Positions 1 through 10,160 of a stretch of DNA of 64,000 nt are shown here, piece after piece (within the stretch, counting starts at the first letter, position 1; the number at the start of each line of letters is the position of its first letter). Source of the DNA: Cavia porcellus. Its lineage: Eukaryota > Chordata > Mammalia > Rodentia > Caviidae. The position numbers and the translations under genes were made by a program. The notes beneath the pieces were generated by a model, which saw only the letters and a list, made by a program, of their open reading frames with translations, did not search any database and had not been told where the DNA came from. The stretch covers positions 37,943,748-38,007,747 of the forward strand of contig NW_026947506.1 in the NCBI RefSeq assembly GCF_034190915.1, written 5' to 3'.

Positions 1-242
1 TCAAATCATGGCTTCCAATGGTGCGGGATCCAGTGTCTGCACTGAGATTTTATCTGTTCCTGTTATAGCATCAGGATTGCATTTCCAGTTGGTTTCTCTC
101 AGCTTAGTTCATTCCTGGGTTGGCAGGGTACATCTCCCCTTGCTTAGGACTCCTCACATGGCACTACTCCTGGATTCTAAGCTGGTAATCTCAGAGAGCC
201 TCTGTGGCTACTGTTATTTGTCTGCTGTGTTCTCCCAGAAGT
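1..242 (-). mobile_element. HAL1 5' terminus (promoter end), rest outside window
   Basis: This stretch aligns throughout with the outer 5'UTR ends of the two complete HAL1 elements (5985-6206 and 30903-31135). Shared blocks include the CCAATGG-type start, the 'cattcctg' blocks and the terminal 'gttctcccagaag'. It is therefore the first roughly 240 bases of a minus-strand HAL1 whose body lies left of the window, or a 5' fragment of one. It directly abuts L1 ORF1 sequence at about 243, so it probably inserted into that older L1. The matching target-site duplication would be off the left edge. The 83-codon plus-strand reading frame here is antisense promoter sequence, not a gene. Confidence 0.75.
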
Positions 243-733
243 CCTTGGCATCATCTTGAAGCTTTTGAATTTCATGCTGTTTTGTTATTTTTAAAAGTTC
301 TTTCATTTCATGATCTTCAACTGTGATCCTGCCTCAAGGTTTGAAATTCTATTTTCAGCTTCATTCAAATGGTTCACCACTTTAAATGGAATTTTTATTT
401 CTTGGGTATCTCTTTGAATTTGTTTCATGCATTATACTTCTTTTTATATAGTTCATTCAAGGTTTCAATCATTTTTCCATGCTCCTTTAATTTTTTAGCT
501 ATGTCTTTCCAGCTATGCTGAACAACTCCTTTATTAAGGTTATCATTTCTGTCTTTATGTGAGAGATCATTTCTATTCTGATTTCCTCTACAGCCTCATG
601 GATTTGTTTCTTTCTTTCGCTTGCTATTGTTTCAGAAATTTCAGACTTTTAATGTCCTTTATTTCATTGTTTTTGTACTTTTTCCTGATGGACTAGATGT
701 TTGACATTGCATTTTGCTTTTTTGTTTTGTCAT
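243..733 (-). pseudogene. Old L1 ORF1 N-terminal relic
   Basis: Read on the minus strand, an ATG at 731-733 opens a sequence closely resembling the N-terminus of the L1 ORF1 at 63.2-63.4 kb (MTKQKSKMQ...TSSP). It continues into coiled-coil coding sequence with several stops and frameshifts. The C-terminal RNA-binding half is missing, cut off by the HAL1 end at about 242. ORF1p is the L1 nucleic-acid chaperone; this copy cannot make it. Confidence 0.75.
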
Positions 734-737
734 TTTC

Positions 738-846
738 TTTCTTTTTTTTTTTTTTCTCTTTTTTTTCGGTACTGGGGATCGAACTCAAGACCGCCTGCTT
801 GCAAGGCAGGTGCTTATGCCGCTGAGCTAAATCTCCAGCCCCTCTT
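738..846 (-). mobile_element. ID-family SINE (tRNA-derived)
   Basis: The reverse complement reads as a tRNA-like body: an A-box region (TTTAGCTCAGCGGCATAAGC), an anticodon-like arm with a CCTGC/GCAGG stem, and a B box (GAGTTCGATCCCC). An A-rich tail follows. It sits at the start codon of the old L1 ORF1. A duplication of about 19 bases (tttttgttttgtcattttc) flanks it at 718-737 and 847-866, showing L1-mediated insertion. Confidence 0.92.
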
Positions 847-866
847 TTTTTTGTTTTGTCATTTTC

Positions 867-1990
867 ATCTCATGAGCTAATACTTGGTCTTTCAATCCCA
901 CCAGTCTCAACTGTTGGTAGTGCATTTCTTAGGATCCTACTGTGTGGTTGATGTTTGTTCAATTACTGGGTACCACAATGAAGAGGAATACCAGTCTTCT
1001 GAATTCTTCCTGCAGGGCTTGTTGAGCAGGTCTTATATTCTTCATAGGCTGACTAGCCTAAGAGTGTGAATGAAAGTCAACGTTTAGTTCCTGTTGTTAC
1101 TGTCTTCAGGTTGTTTCAGGCCACCAATCTGCATGGCTGTAGTGTTTGCCTCAGGTGGGACCCCACTGTGTCACTAGGCATCTTGCAAGCCCTTTTGATG
1201 TCCTCCAGGTTGGGAGAGGCCTTATCAGCACACTCCTCAACCATATGGTGTTCTCTTTATGGAGGAAGGATATGCCCACACTCTTGCCATGCTTGCCAAG
1301 GTCCTATAGCTGGAAGGGACTTTGCTACTGCTCCTGTTTACCCACTGAGGCCCTCTATTTTAGGGGGAAACTCACCACACTGACACAAGTACATTGAGGT
1401 CTTCTGTTTGGATGAGGGGTTACTGAGTCTCCTATCAGCCCAGCAAGGTTACTCTACTGCATTCCAAGGTCCCAGGGTAAGGAGGGGGAAGGGCAGCCAA
1501 AGATCAACAACAGTACTGGGTCCAGGAGGTCGAGGGTGAGAGGCAGCCAACGATTTGCAGCAGTACTAGGTCCATGATTTGCAGCAGTACTAAGTCCATG
1601 GGTTTGAGGGTTAAGAGCAGCCAAAGACATGCCACCCTCCTACATCTGAGGGTCAAGGGCAAAGGGCAGCCAAAGATCAGCCACCCTTCTAGGCCCAGAG
1701 GGCTGAGGGGGAAGGGCAGCTGAAGATCCACAGCTGTACAAGGTTTGGGGTCAAGGGGGAAGGGCATCCAAAGATCAGTCACTTTCCTAGGTCTGGGGGG
1801 TCAAGGTGATGTGCAACTCAAGATCTGCCACTATCCTAGGCCCTGCAGGTTGAGGGGGAAGGGAAACCAAATATTCACCCTAGGTCTGAGAGGTCAAGGG
1901 GAAAAGGCAGCCAAAGATCCACCAGGTACAAGGTACTCTTTACTCTGTTTTCTACACCACCTTTGATTTTCATATGTATTTTTTGTGGGA
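867..1990 (-). mobile_element. Old L1 5'UTR with decayed tandem repeats
   Basis: The part next to ORF1 (867-1180) matches, in reverse, the L1 5'UTR copies at about 37.8-38.1 kb and 53.5-53.8 kb and near 58.7-59.0 kb. The distal part (about 1486-1925) holds roughly nine imperfect units, each with a plus-strand 'aagggcagccaaagatc' core, spaced about 43-80 bases. This suggests a promoter built from repeated units, as in other rodent L1s. Short reading frames here are incidental. The distal boundary is uncertain. Confidence 0.7.
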
Positions 1991-2237
1991 GTGGGGGAAG
2001 GAAAATTATCCAGGGAATGGCCAAGATATTAGTCACCAAGGTTTTTTCACTTCCAAGTGGAGTACTTTGCACAGCAAAGGGATCTAGTCAGGTTGGATGA
2101 ATTGAGTCAGATGAGATTTCTCAGCTTCTGTATGTCCTTTCGCTGAGTTTTTGTAGACCACTTCATCTTTTTAGGTTATTAATACTTTTCCCACCATCAT
2201 TGCATATTCGGGATGATCTGTAAGGTCCTATTTACAG
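1991..2237. other. No recognised feature
   Basis: AT-rich sequence between the L1 5'UTR and an old ID SINE. I recognise no coding or repeat signal. Some of the left part may still belong to the L1 5'UTR. Confidence 0.4.
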
Positions 2238-2320
2238 GGCCAAGGATATAGCTCAGTAGCACAGTGTCTACCTGACAGTCATAAGGTCCTGAGTTTGGTC
2301 CCCAGTGCAAAAGAAAAAGA
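2238..2320 (+). mobile_element. ID-like SINE, diverged
   Basis: Reads 'ccaaggatatagctcagtag', then a B-box-like 'ctgagtttggtccccagtgc', ending in an A-rich tail. It lacks the 'cataagcacctgccttgcaa' diagnostic block of the younger copies, so it is an older subfamily. No clear target-site duplication was seen. Confidence 0.75.
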
Positions 2321-2919
2321 TCTATTGATAACAGAGCCCCTGTGGTTTCCGGATGAGACATGGATGAGACAGAGCAGGTGGCTGCTTCAAATTCTGTCAA
2401 TTCTTGCTGTTTTGGGAACAGCCCTACAAATGAGTTTTCCATAGACAGTAAGTTCAATCCATAACAAAGAATAGCCCAATATCTCTAGAACATTGCATGC
2501 ATGATAACGAGGAAGATGAAAGGAGACAAGGCAAGAATAACAGGTTGCATGGTCAATGACATGATAGGCCACATGCACAGCTACCAGGACTCCAGAAAGA
2601 TACTTTCAGCTTTTTCTTTGTGGCAATAGGAGTCAGAGCATATATGTATGTGTTGTTTTATTTTACTTTGTTTGTAATATTGACCTGTCTGTCCTCTGTA
2701 AACTCCCACCAAATTGCTGATGGGAAAGACCTGTGATAGCATGCTTGAATATCAAAAACCTCTTTATTATTGCTCTGAACCATTTTCTGTGTAGGCTTAG
2801 CCTGTCAAATCAAGGAACATATAACATATCCCCCTGAAATTTCTTAAAATTCACCGTAAAAAGCTGTGATAGTTTTTTCCACTATCTTTTTTCCACATAT
2901 CTTTTTTTCCACTATCCTT
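2321..2919. other. Intergenic sequence, no recognised feature
   Basis: About 600 bases with no homology I recognise and only short incidental reading frames. It forms the pre-insertion flank of the HAL1 at 2935. Confidence 0.5.
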
Positions 2920-2934
2920 TCTTATTATTTTCTT

Positions 2935-4287
2935 TTTTTTTTAATTTTTATTTAAGGAGAAAAGAAAAGAAAGAAAAAAAAAACAGTGAAGTGGTACAAG
3001 TTATACAGATTTACAGAATAAAAAAAATGCGCAGTAGGAAATCACTAGTTAATGGATTACATATTGCCATCTTAGAAATAATTGTTCAAGTCACAAAATT
3101 AAAGCTTGTAGAGTGGACTTTCCAACAATGATACTGCAAACAGTTCTGTTCAATGATCCAATAAAACTCTGTGATATCATTTTCTATCTTATACATTTAA
3201 ATATACATGCAGTTATATAGTTTAGAGCACTTTCTTTTCCTCTCTTTTGTACAGTGTCTATTACACATTTTGGGTTTCATTGCTCCCACGGTTCTTATTG
3301 CTTTTTTTGGAAGAGAGTAAAACCAAATGTGACATATCAGAACAGAATCGGTCAAGTCAAAAGGGTGGACATAATAGATAATATAAAAACATAATACAAG
3401 GTGATCAACAATGGTTACCATAATGCCTCCCGCTATTTCTAATAGAATTGCCTATATCATTAGTTGTAATACAATTGAACTAAACCGTAAAGAATAAAAC
3501 CGACAAAACCAAAACATTGGAGATATTGTAGGTCTTCAAAAGTAGATAAAAGTCAATGAGAATGGGCGTTATAATGAATCTCATTATCTTCTCAGCTGAT
3601 GCCTAAACTTTCGAACCTGATACTATCCAGCAAAACAGAATAGAGGAACCTCAGTCAAAAACAAGATGGTGAGAGTAATACAGGGCTTCAAATCGAGATA
3701 ATAGAAAGTCAAAGTGGGTTACTATATTATATCCTGCTATATTTTTCCCTTTAATTAAATGGATAAAAAATAAAAAAGTAAATAATGGAGTGGAGATTGA
3801 GAAAAAAGACGGCATAACAGCGAAACAGGGTAGATCAAAACATAACCATTTAAGCAGAATAGTGTTTCACCACCAGATAATCCTGACCCAAAAATAGTTA
3901 CCATATTGACTCCCTCCCTGAAGTCCTTGAGTACAACTTCATATACTGTAGCATTAAGTATGTCAAAACAATGTAAAACCATTTAAGAGAATGACAGCAT
4001 TATAGAGTATTTAGAATCGACTAACAGAAAATGAACAATGGTCTCTGTATAATCTCCTTGTCTTTAAAAGGTTTTTTCTTATACTATCGTACATAACAAA
4101 ATCCAATAAGATACAACCTGTTTAGACCATTGGAGACAGAAGAACAAAAGCTAGATGAGACTTCAAAACAAGATAGCACTAAATCAGCATTACCTATTAA
4201 GATGTCATTTTCTCCAAAAAAAAGCTGTTCCTATCATCCAATCTTCTCTGTCTCATTTCTGTTGAGCTCTTTTTCTGTCAGTAGCTG
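2935..4287 (-). other. HAL1 copy 1 3'UTR
   Basis: About 1.35 kb between the ORF1 stop and the A-rich tail. It has no open frame of note. It aligns block by block with the 3'UTR of the full-length L1 at 15490-16660 (shared blocks such as ACAGTTnTnTTCAATGATCCAA in minus sense) and with the second complete HAL1 at 28001-29333. A shared 3' end is what would let L1 ORF2p prime on this RNA. Confidence 0.8.
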
Positions 4288-5340
4288 TCAGTTTGTCTTC
4301 TTCATTTTGTTCTCTGCTCCATTCGTTGTGGCCTCCCCGTCCCTATTACTGGGTTCTTTGTATTTTTCTTTTTTTAGAATATCCTGCAATACTTTCTGTA
4401 GGGTTGAATTGGTGGTTGCAAATTCCCCCAGTTCCTCTTTATCCTGGAAGCACCTCGTTTTTCCATCAATTTCCAGGGACAGTTGTGCAGGATATCTCAG
4501 TCTTGGCTGGAGATTATTATCTTTCAAAGCTTGAATTATTTCTCCCCATGCTCTTCGTGATTTGATGGTTTGTGAAGAGAAATCTGCTGTAATTCTGATG
4601 GGTATTCCCTTGTAAGTGATCTGTTTCTTGTCTCTTACAGCTTTTAATATTCTGTTCTTGTATTGAATTTCTGGAATTTTTATTATTATATGCCTGGGTG
4701 TTTCTCTGTTAGGGTTGTAGGTAGCTGGGGTCCTGTATGCCTCATACATCTGAGTATCTTTACCTTTTGCTAAATTAGGAAAATTCTCCTGGATTATTTC
4801 TGTGAGTAGCTTTTGTAGTTCACTTGTTTGTGTCTCTACTTCTTCTTTTATGTTCTTAATCCTTAAGTTATGGCTCCTCTTATCATCTTCTTGTCTTTGT
4901 ATTATTGCTGTGTGTTTCTTTGTTATTTTTAGGAAGTTTTTCATTTCATTCTCCCATGTTTCAAGTCTGCCCTCCAATTCAGATAGTCTGTCCTTAGTTT
5001 CTTTCAAGCTGTTATGCCAGTCTTGGGTAGACTTCTTAATGTCTTGATAGTCCCTTTGCACCTGCTTCACATACTCAATGCTTTCTCTGTTTTCTCCATC
5101 AAGCAATTCTCCCCTCTTTTTCTGTTCTTCCATTCCACCATCTGCTTTTTCCTGGGTGGTGCTTAGCATTTCTCTAACTATTCTGCATACTTCTAGCTTC
5201 AGGTCATTGATAACTTCATTCCTGAATTGGTCTATGAGGCTCTCTATATGGCGCTGAATGTATATTGGTGCGGTGTCCACTATTGCCTGATTCTCAGGAT
5301 TGGGGGCCGAGGAGCCTTTTTTGTTGCTTCCCTTCCCCAT
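4288..5340 (-). CDS. HAL1 ORF1 protein, intact, 350 aa
   Basis: A single uninterrupted frame of 350 codons from ATG (5338-5340) to stop. By homology to L1 ORF1p it is an RNA-binding, trimer-forming nucleic-acid chaperone of a cytoplasmic ribonucleoprotein. Residues about 1-30 are a basic N-terminal tail. About 35-155 are heptad-rich, Glu/Lys-rich coiled coil (e.g. RLSELEGRLETWENE). About 157-252 form the RRM-like domain with TPRHIIIKIPE (214-224). About 253-320 form the C-terminal domain with RRAW (262-265) and YPAQLSLEIDG (283-293). The length is close to that of L1 ORF1p, but the sequence is clearly distinct from the L1 ORF1 at 42069 in this window. No ORF2 follows. It is about 90% identical to the copy at 29334-30386. 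Confidence 0.93.
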   Translation of the reverse strand: MGKGSNKKGSSAPNPENQAIVDTAPIYIQRHIESLIDQFRNEVINDLKLEVCRIVREMLSTTQEKADGGMEEQKKRGELLDGENRESIEYVKQVQRDYQDIKKSTQDWHNSLKETKDRLSELEGRLETWENEMKNFLKITKKHTAIIQRQEDDKRSHNLRIKNIKEEVETQTSELQKLLTEIIQENFPNLAKGKDTQMYEAYRTPATYNPNRETPRHIIIKIPEIQYKNRILKAVRDKKQITYKGIPIRITADFSSQTIKSRRAWGEIIQALKDNNLQPRLRYPAQLSLEIDGKTRCFQDKEELGEFATTNSTLQKVLQDILKKEKYKEPSNRDGEATTNGAENKMKKTN

Positions 5341-6206
5341 ATTTTCTGTTCCTTATAAAATGCAATCTTACACAGGAGGTCCGGCTTCCCTGCCTGTCAG
5401 CCACAGCCTGATCAAATTGCGCTGGCTAGTTGTTCCCGCCCACCGCTGCGCCCCAGGGAGTTGCGGAGGAGGCAGCCTACGCGGGAGTCGGTCGCTCCTC
5501 CGGGCCACCGTCAGGCTCTGGGATCTGGGTTAGGGCAGCCTAGGGAGTCCGCCAGCAGCGTCCCTCAGGCCAGGCACCTTTCACCAATCCCGTCCAAGAG
5601 GGGAATGTGCGGCTGCAGTTGCCACCACGCCCTGCTCTTACAGGACTGCCCGAGCCCAGAAAAACCTCCACTGGAGTCAAACTGTGGTAGGGAGTCAGTT
5701 CCTCACTCACCTCGCCACCAGTCAGCCTTCCTCCCTGTCCGTCGCGTTTCCGACTCCGTTCGCAGACTCCCGTTCCCGAGCCTCTGCGTGTCTCTCCTTG
5801 CCAAGCCGCTGTGGAGGTAGCCGGCCGCCTGGCGGCGGGAAATCCAAACCGCGGTTTCCGATGGCGCGGGGACTCCGTTCCCAGACTCCCGTTCCCAGAG
5901 CTCGGCGGTCGCGTCTCTCCTTGCCGAGCCGCTGTGGAGGTAGCCGGCCGCCGGGCGGCGGGAAATCCAAAGCGCGGTTTCCAATGGCGCGGGTCGAGCC
6001 TCCACACCGAGATTTTTCTGTTCCTATTTTAGCGCCAGGACTGTATTCCAAGTTGGATTCTCTCAGCCCAGTTCGTTCCTGAGTCAGCAGAGCATATCTC
6101 TACTGGTTCGTATCTCCTTAGTCCGCATCATTCCTGGCCTCTGAGCCGAGCCTTTAGAGAGCGTTCAGTAGTTGCTGTTGTCTGTCCGCCATGTTCTGCC
6201 AATTTC
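5341..6206 (-). promoter_or_regulatory. HAL1 5'UTR / internal promoter, with tandem duplication
   Basis: GC- and CpG-rich sequence upstream of ORF1. A block of about 120 bases occurs twice in tandem (about 5752-5870 and 5871-5990), marked by repeats of gactccgttc and gccgctgtggaggtagccgg. The copy at 30387-31135 has only one unit (about 30799-30918). LINE 5'UTRs carry internal promoters, and unit duplication resembles L1 monomer growth. The many overlapping reading frames here are a by-product of high GC. Confidence 0.75.
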
Positions 6207-6221
6207 TCTTATTATTTTCTT

Positions 6222-7329
6222 ACTGTGAAACTGAATGAGTTTCTAACACCTGTAGTTATGGAAATTATGTGCTTTTTCCATCTGCATTTGGAAAAGAATC
6301 ACACACACCTGACTTTGATCTCTTTTTAGTCCATGTTCTATGGGAAATCAATAAAGAATTCATCAATATTATCTGTAAACTCAGTAGTTATCAATGATCA
6401 CTTACTACCTAGTCCCATCTTTCTGTCTTTTAAATCTATAGGGCTGCTGGGAATTGGCCTAACATTTCAATTCTAAAATATATTAATTCACAATCTCATT
6501 TACATCTTTTCTTTATTCAGGAGATTGTTGACCATAATAGCTTTCAGTGAAGGTTGCTTCTAGGAGGTCCTTGGTAAAATTCATAGCTATTTTTGCAAAG
6601 TGTAATAAACAAATACATCTATTTACCCATGCATTAGTTCAAGGCCAAATAAGTTAATGTCGTGTACATGTACTGTGCCAGTCATAGGTCTTCTAGCACA
6701 CATTTTAATTGCCCCCCAAAATTGCCTCAGATAAAGCAAGAGGCACAAAAAAAGGCTTACAGGGAAATGTATCTGTCAGATGGCTATGGAACCTCTAAGA
6801 AAATTGAACTCTTTGGAAATGAAATTAAGGAAAGAAATAGCATCAAATTTGAATATCCACAAGGGCTAGACATGGGAAACTTGGAGATCACAAGGCCCCA
6901 GAAAAATGAGAATTCAAAGATAAGAAAGTAATACATTTCTTACTGCCTTCCTTAAGTTTAATGACCAGTGTTTAATAAGGTCCTGATACTAAGCCAGGTT
7001 TATGGAGGTAAAAAATGAGATGCAATGACTCTGAAAGGCTTCCCAAAAGATATGGATCACAGAAAATATATATGTACTAATGTGAAGGAAGTCTGAGAAC
7101 TCTTGAATTGCTCCAGTACACCAGTATTCAACTCCTGACCTTCCCTGACAAGGGTCATGATGAGCAAAAGCCAGACTCAAGATTGCCATAGCAAATTGCT
7201 TAACAGTTTAGCTTCTAACTTCATGGTTACTATCTCTGCAGTTCTCTCAGGAATCTTCCAGAACTGGGGACCCATCTCATCACAGGAAGGAGGAAGAAGG
7301 ATGCAAGTCATGAAAATGAAAGCTGTATA
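6222..7329. other. Intergenic sequence, no recognised feature
   Basis: About 1.1 kb of AT-rich sequence. An 89-codon plus-strand frame (6662-6931) has no recognised domain and no promoter or splice context, so I do not call it a gene. A dinucleotide TA run at 7326-7338 borders the next SINE. Confidence 0.5.
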
Positions 7330-7337
7330 TATATATA

Positions 7338-7422
7338 TTTTTAATCGGTACTGGGAATCAAACTCAGGACTGCCTGCTTGCAAGGCAGGTTCTTATGCCG
7401 CTGAGCTAAATCTCCAGCCCCA
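7338..7422 (-). mobile_element. ID SINE
   Basis: In plus sense it starts 'taatcggtactggg' and ends 'gctgagctaaatctccagcccc', the reverse of the young ID body with the CCTGC/GCAGG arm. A possible 10-base imperfect duplication (aaagctgtat / aaagctttat) flanks it. It lies just left of the class II LTR. Confidence 0.88.
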
Positions 7423-7431
7423 AAAGCTTTA

Positions 7432-7873
7432 TGTTGGGAGTCATTGAAACTGGAAATGGGACAACACATGCAGGGCTCCTGCACGGCTGGGGTGAGATAA
7501 GATCACAGCTGAGGACACCTGGCTCCAATTCCAGTGAACTAAATAAAGACTGTAGCTGCAGGCATTTCAACCCTGTAGTCAACTGCAACATGGAGATCTT
7601 CTCCTAAGACACTTCTCCTTGTTAACATAATTTGTTACTTGCAAAGTCCTTGAGCCATGCCCAAGGTCTGTTCAGTTTTCTGTGTTGTTTGAAAAAAATA
7701 ATAAATATAGGTTGTCCAGAGGCATTCCCTGTGTTAGTCACCAAAGTCTCCAAACTCTGTAGAGGGTTTTGATCCTCCTGGAGCCCTAAAATCATACTAC
7801 TTATCTCATTTATTTCAGCCTTCACTATATACTTATTTAGGAGATGGGGGATCTAGGCCAGGTCTCCAATAAC
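7432..7873 (+). mobile_element. Class II ERV 5' LTR
   Basis: Begins TGTTGGGAG, the typical opening of IAP-type class II LTRs, and contains an AATAAA signal in 'aataataaatatag' (about 7700). It ends next to a tRNA-Lys-type primer binding site. Its first roughly 280 bases are repeated at 31228-31508, interpreted as the 3' LTR of the same provirus. The final CA is degraded (..aataac). Confidence 0.8.
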
Positions 7874-7892
7874 TGGCACCTGGAATAGGGAC
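7874..7892 (+). promoter_or_regulatory. Primer binding site, tRNA-Lys type (degenerate)
   Basis: TGGCACCTGGAATAGGGAC resembles the 18-base tRNA-Lys3 PBS with three substitutions and one inserted G. Lys PBS use is typical of betaretrovirus-like class II ERVs, which agrees with the gag and pol that follow. Its position immediately after the LTR supports the call. Confidence 0.7.
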
Positions 7893-8086
7893 CTAAAATC
7901 CTTGGACTAGGAATTTTAGCCTGAATGGATAAGTCTGCATGGAGTGTAAAGTCTGGATATGGAAAGTCTGAATATGGAGGAGGTCTTCACAGAATGAAAA
8001 ACCTCACTGGGAAAACCAGAAGAGAGGCAAGAACAACAGTGAGTCTTCAAATGGCTTGTGAACAAGCCATTTTATCTGGAAGTAAA

Positions 8087-8149
8087 AATAGGACTGGTAA
8101 TGTAGCTCAATGGCACAAGTGCCTGGCAAGCACAATGTCCTGAGTTCAG
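8087..8149 (+). mobile_element. ID-like SINE, old
   Basis: Contains 'aatgtagctcaatggcacaa' and 'tgtcctgagttcagt', degenerate A- and B-box regions of an ID element. It lies in the class II leader, directly left of the solo LTR. Confidence 0.65.
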
Positions 8150-8153
8150 TTAC

Positions 8154-8657
8154 TGTTATGGCTTAATTTTAACCAATGCGCCTCCTCTTGTTCTGTAAGC
8201 GCTGATAGGGTTAAGTTTCTAATCCTTGTAAAAACTTAAGTTTCAGCTTCTTATAACTTTCTCCCCTTTCCACATGTTAATGAGCTAATGACAGCTAATG
8301 AGCTGTCCTGAGATAATTAACTTTCTTCTCCACATGTTATTGCAGATATGCTATTCCGAGATAATGTTTTTTCGCAGGATGGGAGTAACGAAATGCACCA
8401 AAAGCTCCAGATGTTATCAGAACTAAGTTGACAGCTTTACAGTTTCCAGAGGCTGGCAGGAATAAGTCAACAGCTTAACAGCTCTGTTGTTTTTTTTCTC
8501 TCTTGCTTTTAAAATCCCTTTCTTCACTCTGTGAGGCATGCAGTGTCTGGGTTGATCCTAAGGGGGCTGTGTCACCAGGCCCGAAATAAAAACCTTTGCT
8601 CCAAATTTCTTAATTCCTTGCTTCCTTGGATTTTATTTCAGAGTCCGAGCTATCTCA
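8154..8657 (+). mobile_element. Class I solo LTR
   Basis: A 504-base LTR starting TGTTATGG and ending TATCTCA, flanked by the 4-base duplication TTAC (8150-8153 and 8658-8661), the size expected for class I ERVs. A polyadenylation signal (cgaaataaaaacc) lies near 8583, followed by a T-rich U5. No internal retroviral sequence of its own is attached; class II gag begins directly after it. Confidence 0.8.
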
Positions 8658-8663
8658 TTACTA

Positions 8664-10160
8664 GAAATAACAACAAAAATGGAGCAAAAACATTCAGCTG
8701 AAGAGTGAAGGTATTTTTGGCTACTCTAAGGCCTGTTTAAACATTCAGGGGTGTACCTGCCAAAGAAAGACCTAGCAAAAGTGTTAAAGGAGGTAACCAA
8801 GCATAATCCAAGGTTTCCTCAGACAGGTACTATAGATACTGACAATTGGGAATGAGTTGGAAAAAAATCTTAAAAAGGCACATCGTGCAGGAAAAATCAT
8901 TTCTCCTAAGACATTCTCAGTTTGGAACCTAGTTCTTTTAGTTCTGAGTCTGTTACAGGGCTCACCATCAGTAGTTCCTGATTCAGACATAGAGGAAACA
9001 AAAGAGCTCCAAGCTACAGCACCTGTTGCTAAGGTCTGAAGTAACAGGAGCCATTACAAAGAATATGTCACATGGCTCTATACAGAAATTTATGGGTTTT
9101 GAGAAGAGAAGCAGCTGTGAAAGGGGAGAATGATAGCTTCCCTGCTTGTTTACCAGTTGGAATCGAGAGAGATGCTAGTGACCATAAGTATTTTGTTCAT
9201 ATTCCTTTTGAAATATACTTGCTAAAAAATCTCAAATAAGGTGTTATTAACAATGGAGTCCAAAGTCCATTTACTGTGGAATTCTTACAAAATGTTTTGG
9301 ATACATATTGATTGACACCTTATGGTATCAAATGTCTGGCACTAGCATGCCTGTCTCCTGTTCAATTCCTTAATTTTGATGTAAAACTAAAAACTCTTGT
9401 TTGGAACAGGCTCATATTAACAGAACAGGTCATAATCTATGTGCAGAAATAAATGAAGACATGCTTTCTGGGACAGGAATATATGTGCATGCAACTGGTA
9501 GAGTTATGCAACTGGTAGAGTTAATAAAAGGAGCATGGACAACTATTCCAGAGGATGGGACTCTTGTGATGTACTTTTCAAGTATTCTTCAAGGACCCCA
9601 GGAGCCATTCACTCAATTTGTGGCTAAGTTACAAGAAGCCATTCACAGACAGGTTTCAAATTCAGAAGCTGTGAGCTTTACAATTGTTATATGAAAATGC
9701 CAATTCAGACTGTAAAAAGGCTTTAAATCCTGTAAAATTGACTAAGGATTTAACAACATATATTCAAACTTGTCAAGACATTGGACTGAATTATATAAGA
9801 CAACTATGATGACTCACGTTATGGCTGGTCTTGTGAGTACAAAAGGAGGTAATGTGGCATGTTTTAACTGTAGAAATTGGGCCATATTAGAAAAAATGCA
9901 GAGTTCTTGCCAGATCTAATAGGGCAGATGCTGCAGCAAGTGAAAGAAGCAATGCCTCAGGCATGGAGGACTTGGGTCCTGCACCTGGACTCTGCCCTAA
10001 ATGCCAAAAAGTGAGGCATTGGGCCAAATACTGTTATTCTAAATTCCATAAAGATGGTACACCTTTGCCAAAAGATGAGGTGATGGCCTTTATTCAGGCC
10101 ATTCAAATAATAGAGAACAAACAACCTGTGTGTCAAAACATCAGCCAACTTTACCCAATC
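8664..10160 (+). pseudogene. Class II (betaretrovirus-like) gag, defective
   Basis: Encodes the virion structural polyprotein when intact. A start at 8680 (MEQKHSAEE) is followed by matrix-like sequence interrupted by stops (about 8729 and 8851). Capsid relics at 9401-9694 include the major homology region (QGPQEPFTQFVAKLQEA). Two nucleocapsid zinc-knuckle relics follow: a broken one near 9858 (CFNC..) and a good one at 9993-10034 ([14 protein letters not shown]), continuing into [11 protein letters not shown], a sequence typical of class II ERVs. Multiple stops and frameshifts make it non-functional. Confidence 0.82.

Larger units (their letters stand above)
2935..6206 (-). mobile_element. 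Complete HAL1 (ORF1-only LINE), copy 1
   Basis: A 3.27-kb element on the minus strand: GC-rich 5'UTR (5341-6206), one intact ORF1 (4288-5340) and a long 3'UTR (2935-4287) ending in an A-rich tail. No ORF2 sequence (endonuclease, reverse transcriptase) is present between ORF1 and the tail. An exact 15-base duplication, tcttattattttctt, flanks it at 2920-2934 and 6207-6221. ORF1 plus tail without ORF2 defines half-L1 (HAL1) retrotransposons. The inference is mobilisation in trans by L1 ORF2p. Confidence 0.9.

Noticed and set aside
4130..4565. Plus-strand frames of 134 and 90 codons
   Set aside because: Antisense shadows of the intact HAL1 ORF1. The similar frames at 29203-29611 shadow the other copy.
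5461..6082. Several GC-rich reading frames of 100-155 codons on both strands
   Set aside because: They lie in the HAL1 5'UTR, overlap each other, and are not conserved in the second complete copy. High GC lowers stop-codon frequency.
6662..6931. 89-codon frame as a possible small gene
   Set aside because: No recognised domain, no promoter, splice or polyadenylation context, and similar frame lengths occur by chance elsewhere in the AT-rich flanks.
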